Of a stretch of DNA of 64,000 nt, positions 35,789 to 43,790 are shown piece by piece. The translations under genes were made by a program, and so were the position numbers. This DNA is from CAWGHZ01 sp963822575. GTDB taxonomy: Bacteria > Pseudomonadota > Alphaproteobacteria > MPNO01 > DASWLB01. The DNA lies in the NCBI GenBank assembly GCA_963822575.1, contig CAWGHZ010000007.1, positions 124,001 to 188,000 of the forward strand, in the 5' to 3' direction. Every line of letters starts with the position of its first letter. Position 1 is the first letter of the stretch. The notes under the pieces are model-generated. The model did no database searches. It was not told where the DNA came from and saw only the letters and a list, made by a program, of their open reading frames with translations.

Positions 35789-36559
35789 ATGAACGACAAA
35801 GCCCTGACCAAAGTCCCCGAAGTCACCCTGATTTTCTGGATCATCAAGATCGCCGCAACGACGCTGGGCGAGACCGGCGGCGACAGCGTGACCATGACGC
35901 TGCACTGGGGTTATCTGGACGCGACGGCGCTTTTTCTTGCGTTGCTGATCGGACTGGTGATCTGGCAGACCGTGGCGAAGAAATTTCACCCCTTCCTCTA
36001 CTGGGCGACGATCATTGCTTCGACGACCTTCGGCACCACCATGGCCGATTTTGCCGACCGCTCGCTGGGCATCGGCTACACCGGCGGATCGACACTGCTC
36101 TTTGTCCTGCTGATGGCAACACTGGCGCTGTGGTACTGGTCGCTCGGCTCCATCTCGGTCGCGACGGTGAGCACGCCGAAAGTGGAAGCCTTCTATTGGG
36201 CGGCCATCACGTTTTCGCAAACGCTGGGCACCGCGCTCGGCGACTGGGCGGCCGACACCGGCGGCCTCGGCTATGAAGGCGGCGCGCTGGTGTTCGGCGC
36301 CGGCCTGGCGGTGCTGGCGGGCGTTTATTATTGGACCAATATTTCGCGCGTCGCCTTGTTCTGGGCCGCCTTCATCCTGACGCGGCCGCTGGGCGCGACC
36401 GTCGGCGATTTCCTCGACAAGCCGGTGAGCCATGGCGGGCTGCATCTGAGCCGGCCACTCGCCTCGGCGGTGATCGCGGTTTTCATCATCGGCTGCATCG
36501 TGTTGCTGCCGCAACGCGCCGGCACGCATCCGGGACAGGCCAAGACGGCGGCGCGGTAA
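35789..36559 (+). CDS. Four-repeat integral membrane protein (DUF347/COG4705)
   Basis: The 256-residue protein consists of four similar repeats, each with two transmembrane helices and a small-residue motif: TTLGETGGDSV, TTFGTTMADFADRSLGIGYTGG, QTLGTALGDWAADTGGLGYEGG and RPLGATVGDFLDKPVSHGG. This is the hallmark of the DUF347 repeat family of bacterial inner-membrane proteins. Its function is not established; a link with metal handling has been proposed for relatives, which I cannot confirm here. The ATG at 35789 is preferred; the longer upstream frame passes through a palindromic repeat. No operon partner is obvious. Confidence 0.83.
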   Translation: MNDKALTKVPEVTLIFWIIKIAATTLGETGGDSVTMTLHWGYLDATALFLALLIGLVIWQTVAKKFHPFLYWATIIASTTFGTTMADFADRSLGIGYTGGSTLLFVLLMATLALWYWSLGSISVATVSTPKVEAFYWAAITFSQTLGTALGDWAADTGGLGYEGGALVFGAGLAVLAGVYYWTNISRVALFWAAFILTRPLGATVGDFLDKPVSHGGLHLSRPLASAVIAVFIIGCIVLLPQRAGTHPGQAKTAAR

Positions 36560-36976
36560 TGCGCGCCGCGCCATCGATTTCCACGAAGGCGATACGATTA
36601 ACGAAAAAGCTTTCAAGACGCTCATTCGCGCCGCCGTGGCGCTGAACGCGGCCGCGGCCGCAAAGCGGCGGGGAACGAAAGCATAGAGCGCTTGTGGTTC
36701 AGATTGAATCGGCGCCCGCCGCGATTTCGCTTCACCTCTCCCATTGGGAGAGGTCGGCGCGCAATAGCGCGCCGGGTGAGGGGTTAGAGCCTATCGAGAT
36801 TCAGGCCCCCCTCACCCCAACCCTCTCCCCAGTCGAAGTCGGATGTATCCGACTTCGACTACTCTATAGTGTCCGAACTCGGGTAAACCCGAGTTCGGAT
36901 GGGAGAGGGAGTGCGCCGCGTTTCGCGGCGACCGCTTCAACTTAAAACAAACGGGCGCCTCGCCGCGCCGCCGCGA
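36560..36976. other. Gene-free 417-base stretch with a nested repeat and a possible coding remnant
   Basis: At 36573-36686 a reading frame without a start encodes IDFHEGDTINEKAFKTLIRA followed by an Ala/Lys-rich end and a TAG. It looks like the C-terminus of a lost gene but I do not recognise the family. From 36734 to 36910 lies a complex repeat described separately. The rest contains no gene that I can support. Confidence 0.4.
36734..36910. repeat. Nested extragenic repeat with two perfect palindromes inside
   Basis: The outer part is the familiar rhizobial repeat built from acctctcccattgggagaggt (36734-36754), a gcgcgc hairpin and ccctcaccccaaccctctccc paired with gggagaggg. Its usual short loop is replaced by two perfect palindromes. 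The first has arms agtcgaagtcgga (36831-36843) and tccgacttcgact (36848-36860). The second has arms tccgaactcgggt (36872-36884) and acccgagttcgga (36887-36899). Both inner types occur alone elsewhere (33735-33756 and 8060-8085), which suggests insertion of one repeat type into another. Confidence 0.7.
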
Positions 36977-37390
36977 TCAAACCGCGGCGCCGCCCTCCGC
37001 GGCAAAATACTTCTTCATCGGCTCGAAATAGCTGCGCCGCCAGCCGCCGTCGCGGATGGCGACCAGGCGCTCGGGCACGTCGGTGTGCTTGATGCTGACG
37101 CGGGTGCCGCCATGCGCCGGCGCCAGCAGCACCTCGACGCGCGAGTCGGGCTCGCTGTCGAAGAATTCCGCGTTGCGCCATTTCTGCACGATGCGGTTGG
37201 GGCGGTCGAGCACCAGGTTCTGCCCGCGGATGTGACCATTCCAGGCGGAGAATTCGGAACCCTGGTTGGCGTTGATGTTGGCCTTCTTGCCGCCGGTCAT
37301 CTTGGTGTGACCGGCGCTGTCGACCCAGGCGTCGAAGATTTTTTCCGGCGTCGTCGGGATCACGCTGGATACAGTGAAGTCGATGGGCAT
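36977..37390 (-). CDS. SRPBCC (AHSA1/START-like) domain protein
   Basis: The 137-residue protein is a single helix-grip domain of the Aha1-like SRPBCC group: the start VSSVIPTTPEKIFDAWVDSAGHTKMTGG, the strand pattern FSAWNGHIRGQNLVLDRPNRIVQKWR, GTRVSIKHTDVPE, and the C-terminal helix GGWRRSYFEPMKKYFA. Such domains bind hydrophobic ligands; the particular role is unknown. It is cytoplasmic. The neighbouring CAP-domain lipoprotein gene lies 25 bases upstream on the same strand and may share a promoter. Confidence 0.85.
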   Translation of the reverse strand: MPIDFTVSSVIPTTPEKIFDAWVDSAGHTKMTGGKKANINANQGSEFSAWNGHIRGQNLVLDRPNRIVQKWRNAEFFDSEPDSRVEVLLAPAHGGTRVSIKHTDVPERLVAIRDGGWRRSYFEPMKKYFAAEGGAAV

Positions 37391-37415
37391 GGCGAATGCT
37401 CCTTTTGCTCCGGCA

Positions 37416-37925
37416 CTAGCCTTTCTTGTCGTCGGGCGCTGCCAGGATCAGCGACCAGAACACTTTGTATTTCGAACCCGGCGTATAGACCGCGGCGATG
37501 CCCATGCGGGTGGCGCCGCGCAGCAGCATGTTGGCGTTATGCGGCGGCGAGTCGCGCCAGCCGGAGAAAGCCTGCGCCAGCGTGTAATAGCCGGCGCCGA
37601 TATTTTCCGCCGCGATCTTGGCGTCGAAGCCCGAAGCGGTAAGCCGCCGGTTGAACGGTTCGCCGGCGCTATGGTCGAGCTTGTTGCGCTTGGCCATCAC
37701 CTCGGCCTGCGCCTTCGCCATGCGCATCAAGCTCGGATCGAGGGTGACCGCCGGCAGCCCGTTGTTGTGGCGATAGCCGGAAATCATCGAGGCGGCGGCG
37801 GCGGCGTCGAGCTTCTCATAAGGCCGCGCGAGATTGTGGTAGAAGCTCGGCTCGCCTTGCGGCTCGTAGGCGGCGCAAGCCCCCAGCGCCAACAGCGTGA
37901 AAACCAGCGCACTCAGGCGAAGCAT
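37416..37925 (-). CDS. CAP/SCP-domain lipoprotein
   Basis: The 169-residue protein has a lipoprotein signal ending in the lipobox LLALGACAA and then a CAP domain (cysteine-rich secretory/SCP-like fold). The domain contains NGLPAVTLDPSLMRMAKAQAEVMA, the motif KLDHSAG with a conserved His, AAENIGAGY, and SGWRDSPPHNANML with another His. Bacterial CAP proteins are extracytoplasmic and of uncertain function. ATG at 37925 is chosen because GGGGAT is at the right distance and the signal peptide starts there; an ATG at 37964 would give a 13-residue extension. Confidence 0.85.
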   Translation of the reverse strand: MLRLSALVFTLLALGACAAYEPQGEPSFYHNLARPYEKLDAAAAASMISGYRHNNGLPAVTLDPSLMRMAKAQAEVMAKRNKLDHSAGEPFNRRLTASGFDAKIAAENIGAGYYTLAQAFSGWRDSPPHNANMLLRGATRMGIAAVYTPGSKYKVFWSLILAAPDDKKG

Positions 37926-38094
37926 CGGCGGCGATCCCCGAATCATTGCAAGTCGCGGCATCATATCGCGGTACCCGGTTGAGATGGTGGTATCGCCTTT
38001 AACGGTTCATTAACCGCGTGGCCGCGCCGGCAGTTAACGGCATGAAAACCGGGCGGGACTAGCGTTGCCGGCAACCTGGGCTTGAACGCCGAAA

Positions 38095-39564
38095 ATGACC
38101 GAGACAACCAGCACTCCGACGGTGGCGCGCGATTGGCGCTTGTTCATCTTGATCGGCTGCGGATTTTTTCCCGCCAGCTTCGCGTTCTTCCATTTCGCCG
38201 TCCCGGTCGACGGCTTGCCCGCCGCGATCCCCGAATGGCTGACGTCGGCGCTGTTCGCCGCGCTGACCACCGTGATTGCCATGCTGCCGGCGAGCATCGC
38301 GCTCATCCGCCGGCTGCAGCTGCACAACCGGCGCATCCGCGTCGCGCTCGACAACATGGCGCAGGGCCTGTGCATGTTCGACGCCAACGAGCGGCTGGTC
38401 GTGTGCAACCGGCGCTATCGGGAGCTTTACCGGCTGACGCCCGACATCGCCAAGCCCGGCCGCCCGCTCGCCAGCCTGCTCGAATTCCGCATCGCCAATG
38501 GCAGCTTCGCGCGCGACCCGCAGGATTACCGACGCGAGCTGTTGGCCGCCATGCGCGAAGGCACGACCAGAAGCAACGAGATCAAATCCGCCGACGGACG
38601 CATCGTCTCGGTCATCAATCAGCCGATGGCGGATGGCGGCTGGGTGGCGACGCACGAGGACATCACCGCGCGGCGCAACGCCGAGCACGAACGCGCCTCC
38701 TTGCAGGCGCAGCAGCAGCGACGCAGCCTGGTCGAGCAGGCGATCGCCGCGTTCCGCCGCCGCGTCGAGGACCTTTTGCACACGGTGGCGGACGGCGCCA
38801 AGGCGATGCGCGCGACCGCCACCACTTTGCTGGCCAATTCCGGGCAGACCTCGAAAGGCGCCGAAAGCGCCGTGTCGGCCTCGAACGAGGCCTCCACCAA
38901 CGTGCAGACCGCCGCCGTCGCCGCCGACGAATTAAGCGGCTCGATCGGCGAGATCGCCCGCCAGCTTACGCGGACGACCGACATCGTGCGCGCGGCGGTC
39001 TGCGAGGCGCAAGGCACCAACCGGCAGATCGCCGCGCTGACGTTAGCCGCGCAGAAGATCGGCGACGTCGTCATGCTGATTCGCGCCATCGCCGCGCAGA
39101 CCAATCTCTTGGCGCTCAACGCCACCATCGAGGCGGCGCGCGCGGGCGAAGCCGGCAAGGGTTTCGCGGTGGTCGCCGCCGAGGTCAAATCGCTCGCCGT
39201 GCAGACCGCCAAGGCGACCGAGGATATTTCCAAGCTGATCGGCGCGGTGCAGACCTCGACCGGCAGCGCGGTCGACGCGATCGGGCGCATTTCCGGCCGC
39301 ATGCAGGAGATCGACAGCTACGCCACCAACGTCTCCGCCGCGGTCGAGGAGCAGAGTGCGGCGACCGCCGAGATTTCGCAAAACGTCGCCAGCGCCGCCG
39401 AGGGCGCCAGACTGGTGGTGGCGGAACTCGCCGAAGTCGCCGGCGCGGCGACCGAAACGCGGCAGTCGGCGGAAAGCGTGCTCACCGCCTCGCAGGCCGT
39501 GGAATCGGCCGCCGCCGACCTGCGCCGCAAAGTAGAAAGCTTCCTCGCGCGCGCGGCGGCGTAA
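38095..39564 (+). CDS. Methyl-accepting chemotaxis protein with PAS domain
   Basis: The 489-residue protein has two N-terminal transmembrane helices close together (residues 15-40 and 48-72) with almost no periplasmic domain. A PAS domain follows (about 85-200, VALDNMAQGLCMFDANERLVVCNRRYRELY), then a C-terminal MCP signalling domain with the hairpin tip IRAIAAQTNLLALNATIEAARAGEAGKGFAVVAAEVKSLA. It therefore probably senses a cytoplasmic or membrane-diffusible signal, such as redox state, rather than an external ligand. Coupling to CheA/CheW is inferred from the conserved tip; no che genes are nearby. Length is normal and the frame is intact. Confidence 0.9.
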   Translation: MTETTSTPTVARDWRLFILIGCGFFPASFAFFHFAVPVDGLPAAIPEWLTSALFAALTTVIAMLPASIALIRRLQLHNRRIRVALDNMAQGLCMFDANERLVVCNRRYRELYRLTPDIAKPGRPLASLLEFRIANGSFARDPQDYRRELLAAMREGTTRSNEIKSADGRIVSVINQPMADGGWVATHEDITARRNAEHERASLQAQQQRRSLVEQAIAAFRRRVEDLLHTVADGAKAMRATATTLLANSGQTSKGAESAVSASNEASTNVQTAAVAADELSGSIGEIARQLTRTTDIVRAAVCEAQGTNRQIAALTLAAQKIGDVVMLIRAIAAQTNLLALNATIEAARAGEAGKGFAVVAAEVKSLAVQTAKATEDISKLIGAVQTSTGSAVDAIGRISGRMQEIDSYATNVSAAVEEQSAATAEISQNVASAAEGARLVVAELAEVAGAATETRQSAESVLTASQAVESAAADLRRKVESFLARAAA

Positions 39565-39708
39565 TTCCCTCGCCCGCTTGCGGGAACCGAAGCAACTTTT
39601 CGCCCTTTCAAAATTGACGAATATCATTGAATCCGGCGGCCAAATGCGCTTTCGCTTTTCCGCGCAGGCTCGGTTAGTTTGCGTGACACGAAGACGTCGG
39701 AGAGCGCG

Positions 39709-40827
39709 ATGCGATTGGGTTATTTCACGATGCCGGTGCACCCTCTCGGGAGCGATTGGTCGCGCACGCTGCGCGAGGATCGCGAGGCCATCATCCTCGC
39801 CGACCGGCTCGGCTTTTACGACGCCTTCGTCGGCGAGCACCTGACCGATGCCTGCGAGAACATCACCAACAGCATGATGTTCCAGGCGACGCTGATCCAC
39901 GACACCACGACCATCAAGCTCGCCACCGGCACCACCAATCTGGCGCAGATGCATCCGGTGGTGATCGCGGTGAACGCGGCGATGTTCGATCATCTCTCGC
40001 AGGGGCGCTTCATCATGGGCGTGTCGCCCGGCGCGCTCACCTCGGACTGCGAAGCGATCGGCATCCTCGATCAGGACCGCAACAAGATTTTCGCCGAGGC
40101 GATCGACGTCATCCTCGCGGTCTGGGAGCGCGATCCGCCCTACGACATCGATTTTCCCGATAACCGCTTCAAGGTCGGCTTTGCCAACACCGCCGCGCTC
40201 GAGCTCGGCGTCGGCATGCTGGCGAAGCCCTTGCAGAAGCCGCGGCCGGAAATCGTCGGCACCGTGGTGGCGCCGTTCTCGCCCGGCGTGGTGCTGATGG
40301 GCAAGCGCGACTTCCATCCGCTGTCGGCCAACTTCCTGCTGGCCAAGCACTTGAAGTCGCACTGGACCAATTACGCCAAGGGCAAGGCCGAGGCCGGGCA
40401 GAAGGCCGATATCGCCGACTGGCGGGTGGCGCGCACCATCTTCGTCGCCGACGACGACAAGGTCGCGCGCACCTACGGTCACGACGACGCCAACAGCCCG
40501 TACCGATTCTATTTCTCGCAGATGCGCGCCAAGATGAAGCGCGGCAACCGCCTCTATGTATTCAAGAGCCACAAGGAGCAGCCGGACGACGAGATCACCG
40601 AGGATTTCGTCATGGACAATTGCGTCACCTACGGCAGCGTCAACAAAGTGGTCGACGAGATTTTAGCGATGCGCGAGGAGACCGGCGATTTCGGCGAATT
40701 GGTCTATGCCGGCATGGACTGGGTCGAGCCCGCGCTCGCCAAGCGCTCGATGCAGTTGATGGCCGAACAGGTGATGCCGCGGGTCAACGCCGCGATCGGC
40801 AAACAGGCCAGCGCCGCCGCGGAGTAG
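39709..40827 (+). CDS. LLM-class flavin-dependent monooxygenase
   Basis: The 372-residue protein belongs to the bacterial luciferase-like superfamily: MRLGYFTMPVHPLGSDWSRTL at the start, GFYDAFVGEHLTDACEN, TGTTNLAQMHPVVIAVNAAMFDHLSQGRFIMGVSPG, and a C-terminal VDEILAMREETGDFGELVYAGMDW. These enzymes use reduced flavin and oxygen to oxidise small organics. The start is the ATG at 39709, since the family begins MRLGYF; an upstream GTG at 39679 would add ten residues. It lies at the edge of a set of aromatic-oxidation genes, although no partner reductase is seen. Confidence 0.83.
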   Translation: MRLGYFTMPVHPLGSDWSRTLREDREAIILADRLGFYDAFVGEHLTDACENITNSMMFQATLIHDTTTIKLATGTTNLAQMHPVVIAVNAAMFDHLSQGRFIMGVSPGALTSDCEAIGILDQDRNKIFAEAIDVILAVWERDPPYDIDFPDNRFKVGFANTAALELGVGMLAKPLQKPRPEIVGTVVAPFSPGVVLMGKRDFHPLSANFLLAKHLKSHWTNYAKGKAEAGQKADIADWRVARTIFVADDDKVARTYGHDDANSPYRFYFSQMRAKMKRGNRLYVFKSHKEQPDDEITEDFVMDNCVTYGSVNKVVDEILAMREETGDFGELVYAGMDWVEPALAKRSMQLMAEQVMPRVNAAIGKQASAAAE

Positions 40828-40903
40828 CTGTCGCCTTCAGCAACAGGTCTCGTCATGGCCGGGCTTGTCCCAGTGACGACAATGCTGGGCGGCTTCACGT
40901 TCT

Positions 40904-41296
40904 TCAGCCGTGCACCATATGCCAAACGATGCCACCGAGCGCGCCGAGCAGCAGCGTGCCCGACGCCGCCGCTTGAATTCCGAAACCTTGGTGGCGCTTG
41001 TTCGCCGCTGCGCTGTACCCCTGAATATAAAGCGCGCGCCCGCCAATCCAGACCAGGCCGAGAATAGCCGCCGCCCAGTCGCTGACGTAAAACGCAAATA
41101 GCCAGAGCGACGGCAGGAAGATCGGCATCCATTCCAGCGTGTTCATTTGCACGCGGAAGGCGCGGTCGAAATCCGGGTGCCCGCTCATCGCCGGCGCGGA
41201 CACGCCGAATTTCTGCCGCGCGCGCGCGACCAGCAGGCCAGTGAAGAAATACAGAGCCACGGCCAACACTGTGACCAGCGCGGTGAAGTTCGGCAT
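40904..41296 (-). CDS. MAPEG family membrane protein
   Basis: The 130-residue protein has four transmembrane helices and the MAPEG pattern: ALVTVLAVALYFFTGLLVARARQKFGV, FRVQMNTLEWMPIFLPSLWLFA with the conserved N-T-x-E, then IWIGGRALYIQGYSA-like and AASGTLLLGALGGIVW. MAPEG proteins include microsomal glutathione S-transferases; bacterial members may conjugate glutathione to reactive compounds. Detoxification of oxygenase products would fit the neighbourhood but is inference. It is separated by 124 bases from the Rieske oxygenase gene on the same strand. Confidence 0.85.
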   Translation of the reverse strand: MPNFTALVTVLAVALYFFTGLLVARARQKFGVSAPAMSGHPDFDRAFRVQMNTLEWMPIFLPSLWLFAFYVSDWAAAILGLVWIGGRALYIQGYSAAANKRHQGFGIQAAASGTLLLGALGGIVWHMVHG

Positions 41297-41420
41297 GTTG
41301 CAAGGCCCCCGTGTTGCCGGACGAATCGAACGGGGCGTTGATCGCGCAGGATCGTGTCAGAATAAGGGGGCCGCAAACACGCGGCCGTCGTCCTCCGCGA
41401 AGGCGGAGGACCCAGTAAAC

Positions 41421-42704
41421 CTAAACCGACAGCGGCTCGGTGCCGAGTTCCGCGTAAAGCCCGTGCTTGGCGCCTTCGCTGAACTTGACGCCCTGGTCGA
41501 GTTCGATCGCCGCCGAGCGAACACGCTGCGCCGCCGGTTCGGTCGCCGGCACCGGCTGGCCTTCCGCCGCGGCCTTGGCGGCGCGCAGCAACAGCTTGCG
41601 CGTCAAGACAATGCCGGCATCGGTCGCGCACAAATGCTCCTTGGTGCGGTCCTGGATCGCGCCCATGCTTTCCTGAATGGAAGCATCCTGCATGGCGATG
41701 CCGTCGACGCCGGTCGAAGAATGACCGTGACGCTGCGCCTCGCGGTCCATCAGGTAGTTGTTCGCCTTGTTGGCGAGCGGAATGAAAGTGCCGGGCACGT
41801 ATTTGACGTGGATGCCCTCGCCGTCCTGCATCGCCGCCACTTCCGAATTCGTCAGCGCGCGCTTGGGATGGTAGTTGATGCTCCAGGCCCAGCAGCTCTC
41901 GTCGTCGATCGGCACCCAGGCATGGGCGCCGAGCGGATGTCCCGCGCGCGGCGGAATGATCGAGTACCAGGGCATGATCCAGGGCGTGATGCGCCAATAA
42001 TATTTGCCGGCCTCGGCATTGCGGCGCGCGCCGATCAACAGGCCGCCGGGGAATTCCTCGACCTCGAACAGCGGCATGCGGTCCTGCTCGTTGTAGACAT
42101 TGCCCTTCGAGCCCTTGAACAGCGGATCCTTGTTCAACTCGGAACCGTGCAGCCAGGAGACGTGGCTGGAATCGATGCCGCCTTCCATCGCTTGCAAGTA
42201 GTTACATTCCTGCAAGCGCTTGGAGACGAAGCGCTGCGGGGCTGCAACGTCGGTCCACTCCAGGGCCGGCGGCGGCGGCTGCAATTGCGGCGGACCCATA
42301 TAGGCCCAGACGATGCCGGCCTTCTCGATGCAAGGATAGGATTTCAGCTTGATGTTCTTGCGGAAGCCCGATTCGTCCGGCTCCGACGGCAGATCGACGC
42401 ATTGCCCGGTCACGTCGTATTTCCAGCCGTGATAGGGGCAGCGCAGACCGCAATCTTCGTTTTCGCCGAACCAGAGCGAGACGCCGCGGTGCGCGCAGAA
42501 TTCGTCCATCAGGCCGATGCGCCCCTTGCTGTCGCGGAAGCAGATCAAAGCTTCGCCCATCAGCTTGACCTTGACCGGCGGGCAGTCCGGCTCGGGGATT
42601 TCCGAAGTCAGCAGGAACGGCGCCCAGTAGCGGCGCAACAGTTTGCCCATCAGCGTGCCGGGGCCGATGCGACTCAACTGGTCGTTTTGTTCACGCGACA
42701 TCAT
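41421..42704 (-). CDS. Rieske aromatic ring-hydroxylating oxygenase, large-subunit type (phthalate-dioxygenase-like)
   Basis: The 427-residue protein has a Rieske [2Fe-2S] domain (Cys70-x-His72 in CAHRG and Cys89-x2-His92 in CPYHGW). The catalytic domain has mononuclear iron ligands in the motif EGGIDSSHVSWLHG (Glu174, Asp178, His181, His186). The single-subunit layout and C-terminal length fit the phthalate-4,5-dioxygenase or LigXa-type class that uses a separate reductase; no reductase gene is nearby. The substrate is unknown. It is divergent from the pdxA-like gene with 78 bases between. Start ATG at 42704; a second ATG follows directly. Confidence 0.87.
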   Translation of the reverse strand: MMSREQNDQLSRIGPGTLMGKLLRRYWAPFLLTSEIPEPDCPPVKVKLMGEALICFRDSKGRIGLMDEFCAHRGVSLWFGENEDCGLRCPYHGWKYDVTGQCVDLPSEPDESGFRKNIKLKSYPCIEKAGIVWAYMGPPQLQPPPPALEWTDVAAPQRFVSKRLQECNYLQAMEGGIDSSHVSWLHGSELNKDPLFKGSKGNVYNEQDRMPLFEVEEFPGGLLIGARRNAEAGKYYWRITPWIMPWYSIIPPRAGHPLGAHAWVPIDDESCWAWSINYHPKRALTNSEVAAMQDGEGIHVKYVPGTFIPLANKANNYLMDREAQRHGHSSTGVDGIAMQDASIQESMGAIQDRTKEHLCATDAGIVLTRKLLLRAAKAAAEGQPVPATEPAAQRVRSAAIELDQGVKFSEGAKHGLYAELGTEPLSV

Positions 42705-42782
42705 GGCGACGTATCCTCACCGGCTTGCTATTGTTTCGCACGAGTATAGGCCGCCCTGCCGCGCTTAAGGAAGCCGACCGCC

Positions 42783-43790
42783 ATGCCGCTGCCGCGCATC
42801 GCCATTGCAACCGGAGACCCCGCCGGGATCGGACCGGAGATCGCGCTGAAGGCGGCGCTCGATGCGCGCGTGCGCGGGGTTTGCCGGCCGCTGCTATTCG
42901 GCGATCCGGCGGCGGTCGAACTGCACGCCAAGGCTGCCGGTCTGACGCCTCGCCTGAACGTCATCGCCAATGCCGCCGAAGCCGACTGGTCGGACGGCGC
43001 CCTCAATCTGGTCGACGCCAGCGAAGGGACCAATGCGCCGGTCAAGTTCGGGGTCGTTGACGCCGCCTACGGCCGCGCCTCGCTGGCCAGCGCGCGGCGG
43101 GCGATCAAAGCCGCGCTCGCAGGCGAAGTCGACGCGGTGGTGGCGGCGCCGCAGACCGAGCGCTCGATTGCCGCCGCCGGCATCGTCTTCGACGGCTACC
43201 CCTCGTTCGTCGCGCGCGAGACCGGCGCGCCGGTCACCGACGTCTATCTGATGATCTGCTTCGACGACAATGGTCAGGAAAAGCGCATCGTCCACACCAC
43301 CTTACATGTCAGCGTGCGCGAAGCGGTGACGCTGATTACGCGCGAGCGCGTCGAGCGCGTCATCCGTATCGCCGATGTGTCGTTGAAAAAGCTCGGCGTC
43401 GCGCGGCCGAAGCTATGCGTCAGCGGGCTCAACCCGCATGCCGGCGAAGACGGCATGTTTGGCTCGGAAGAAATCGACATCATCATCCCGGCCATTAAGG
43501 CCGCCGCCGCTTCCGGCATCGACGTCATGGGCCCGTTCGGCGCCGACACCATGTTCCGTAAAACTGGCTGCGACGCCTTTATCGTCATGCTGCACGACCA
43601 GGGCCATATCGCCGCCAAGCTGCAGGCCTTCAACCGCACCGCGGGCCTGTCGATCGGCTCGCCCATTTTGTTTTCTTCCGTCGCGCACGGCAGCGCACAC
43701 GACATCGCTGGCAAGGGTCAAGGCGACCCCGGCGCCATGATCGAAGCGATCACGCGGCTGGCGAAAGTGAAAGCGTCGGAAACTGTTTAG
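42783..43790 (+). CDS. PdxA-family dehydrogenase (possible cis-dihydrodiol dehydrogenase)
   Basis: The 335-residue protein is a PdxA homologue: IAIATGDPAGIGPEIALKAA at the start, metal-ligand regions VHTTLHVSVREA and LNPHAGEDGMFGSEEIDIIIPAI, and HDQGHIAAKLQAFNRTAGLSIGSPILFSSVAHGSAHDIAG. True PdxA makes pyridoxal phosphate precursors, but several positions around the last block differ from it. The gene is divergently paired with a Rieske oxygenase. TphB, a terephthalate dihydrodiol dehydrogenase, is a known PdxA-family enzyme, so a role in aromatic oxidation is plausible. Sugar-acid phosphate dehydrogenation (PdxA2) is the other option. Confidence 0.82.
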   Translation: MPLPRIAIATGDPAGIGPEIALKAALDARVRGVCRPLLFGDPAAVELHAKAAGLTPRLNVIANAAEADWSDGALNLVDASEGTNAPVKFGVVDAAYGRASLASARRAIKAALAGEVDAVVAAPQTERSIAAAGIVFDGYPSFVARETGAPVTDVYLMICFDDNGQEKRIVHTTLHVSVREAVTLITRERVERVIRIADVSLKKLGVARPKLCVSGLNPHAGEDGMFGSEEIDIIIPAIKAAAASGIDVMGPFGADTMFRKTGCDAFIVMLHDQGHIAAKLQAFNRTAGLSIGSPILFSSVAHGSAHDIAGKGQGDPGAMIEAITRLAKVKASETV

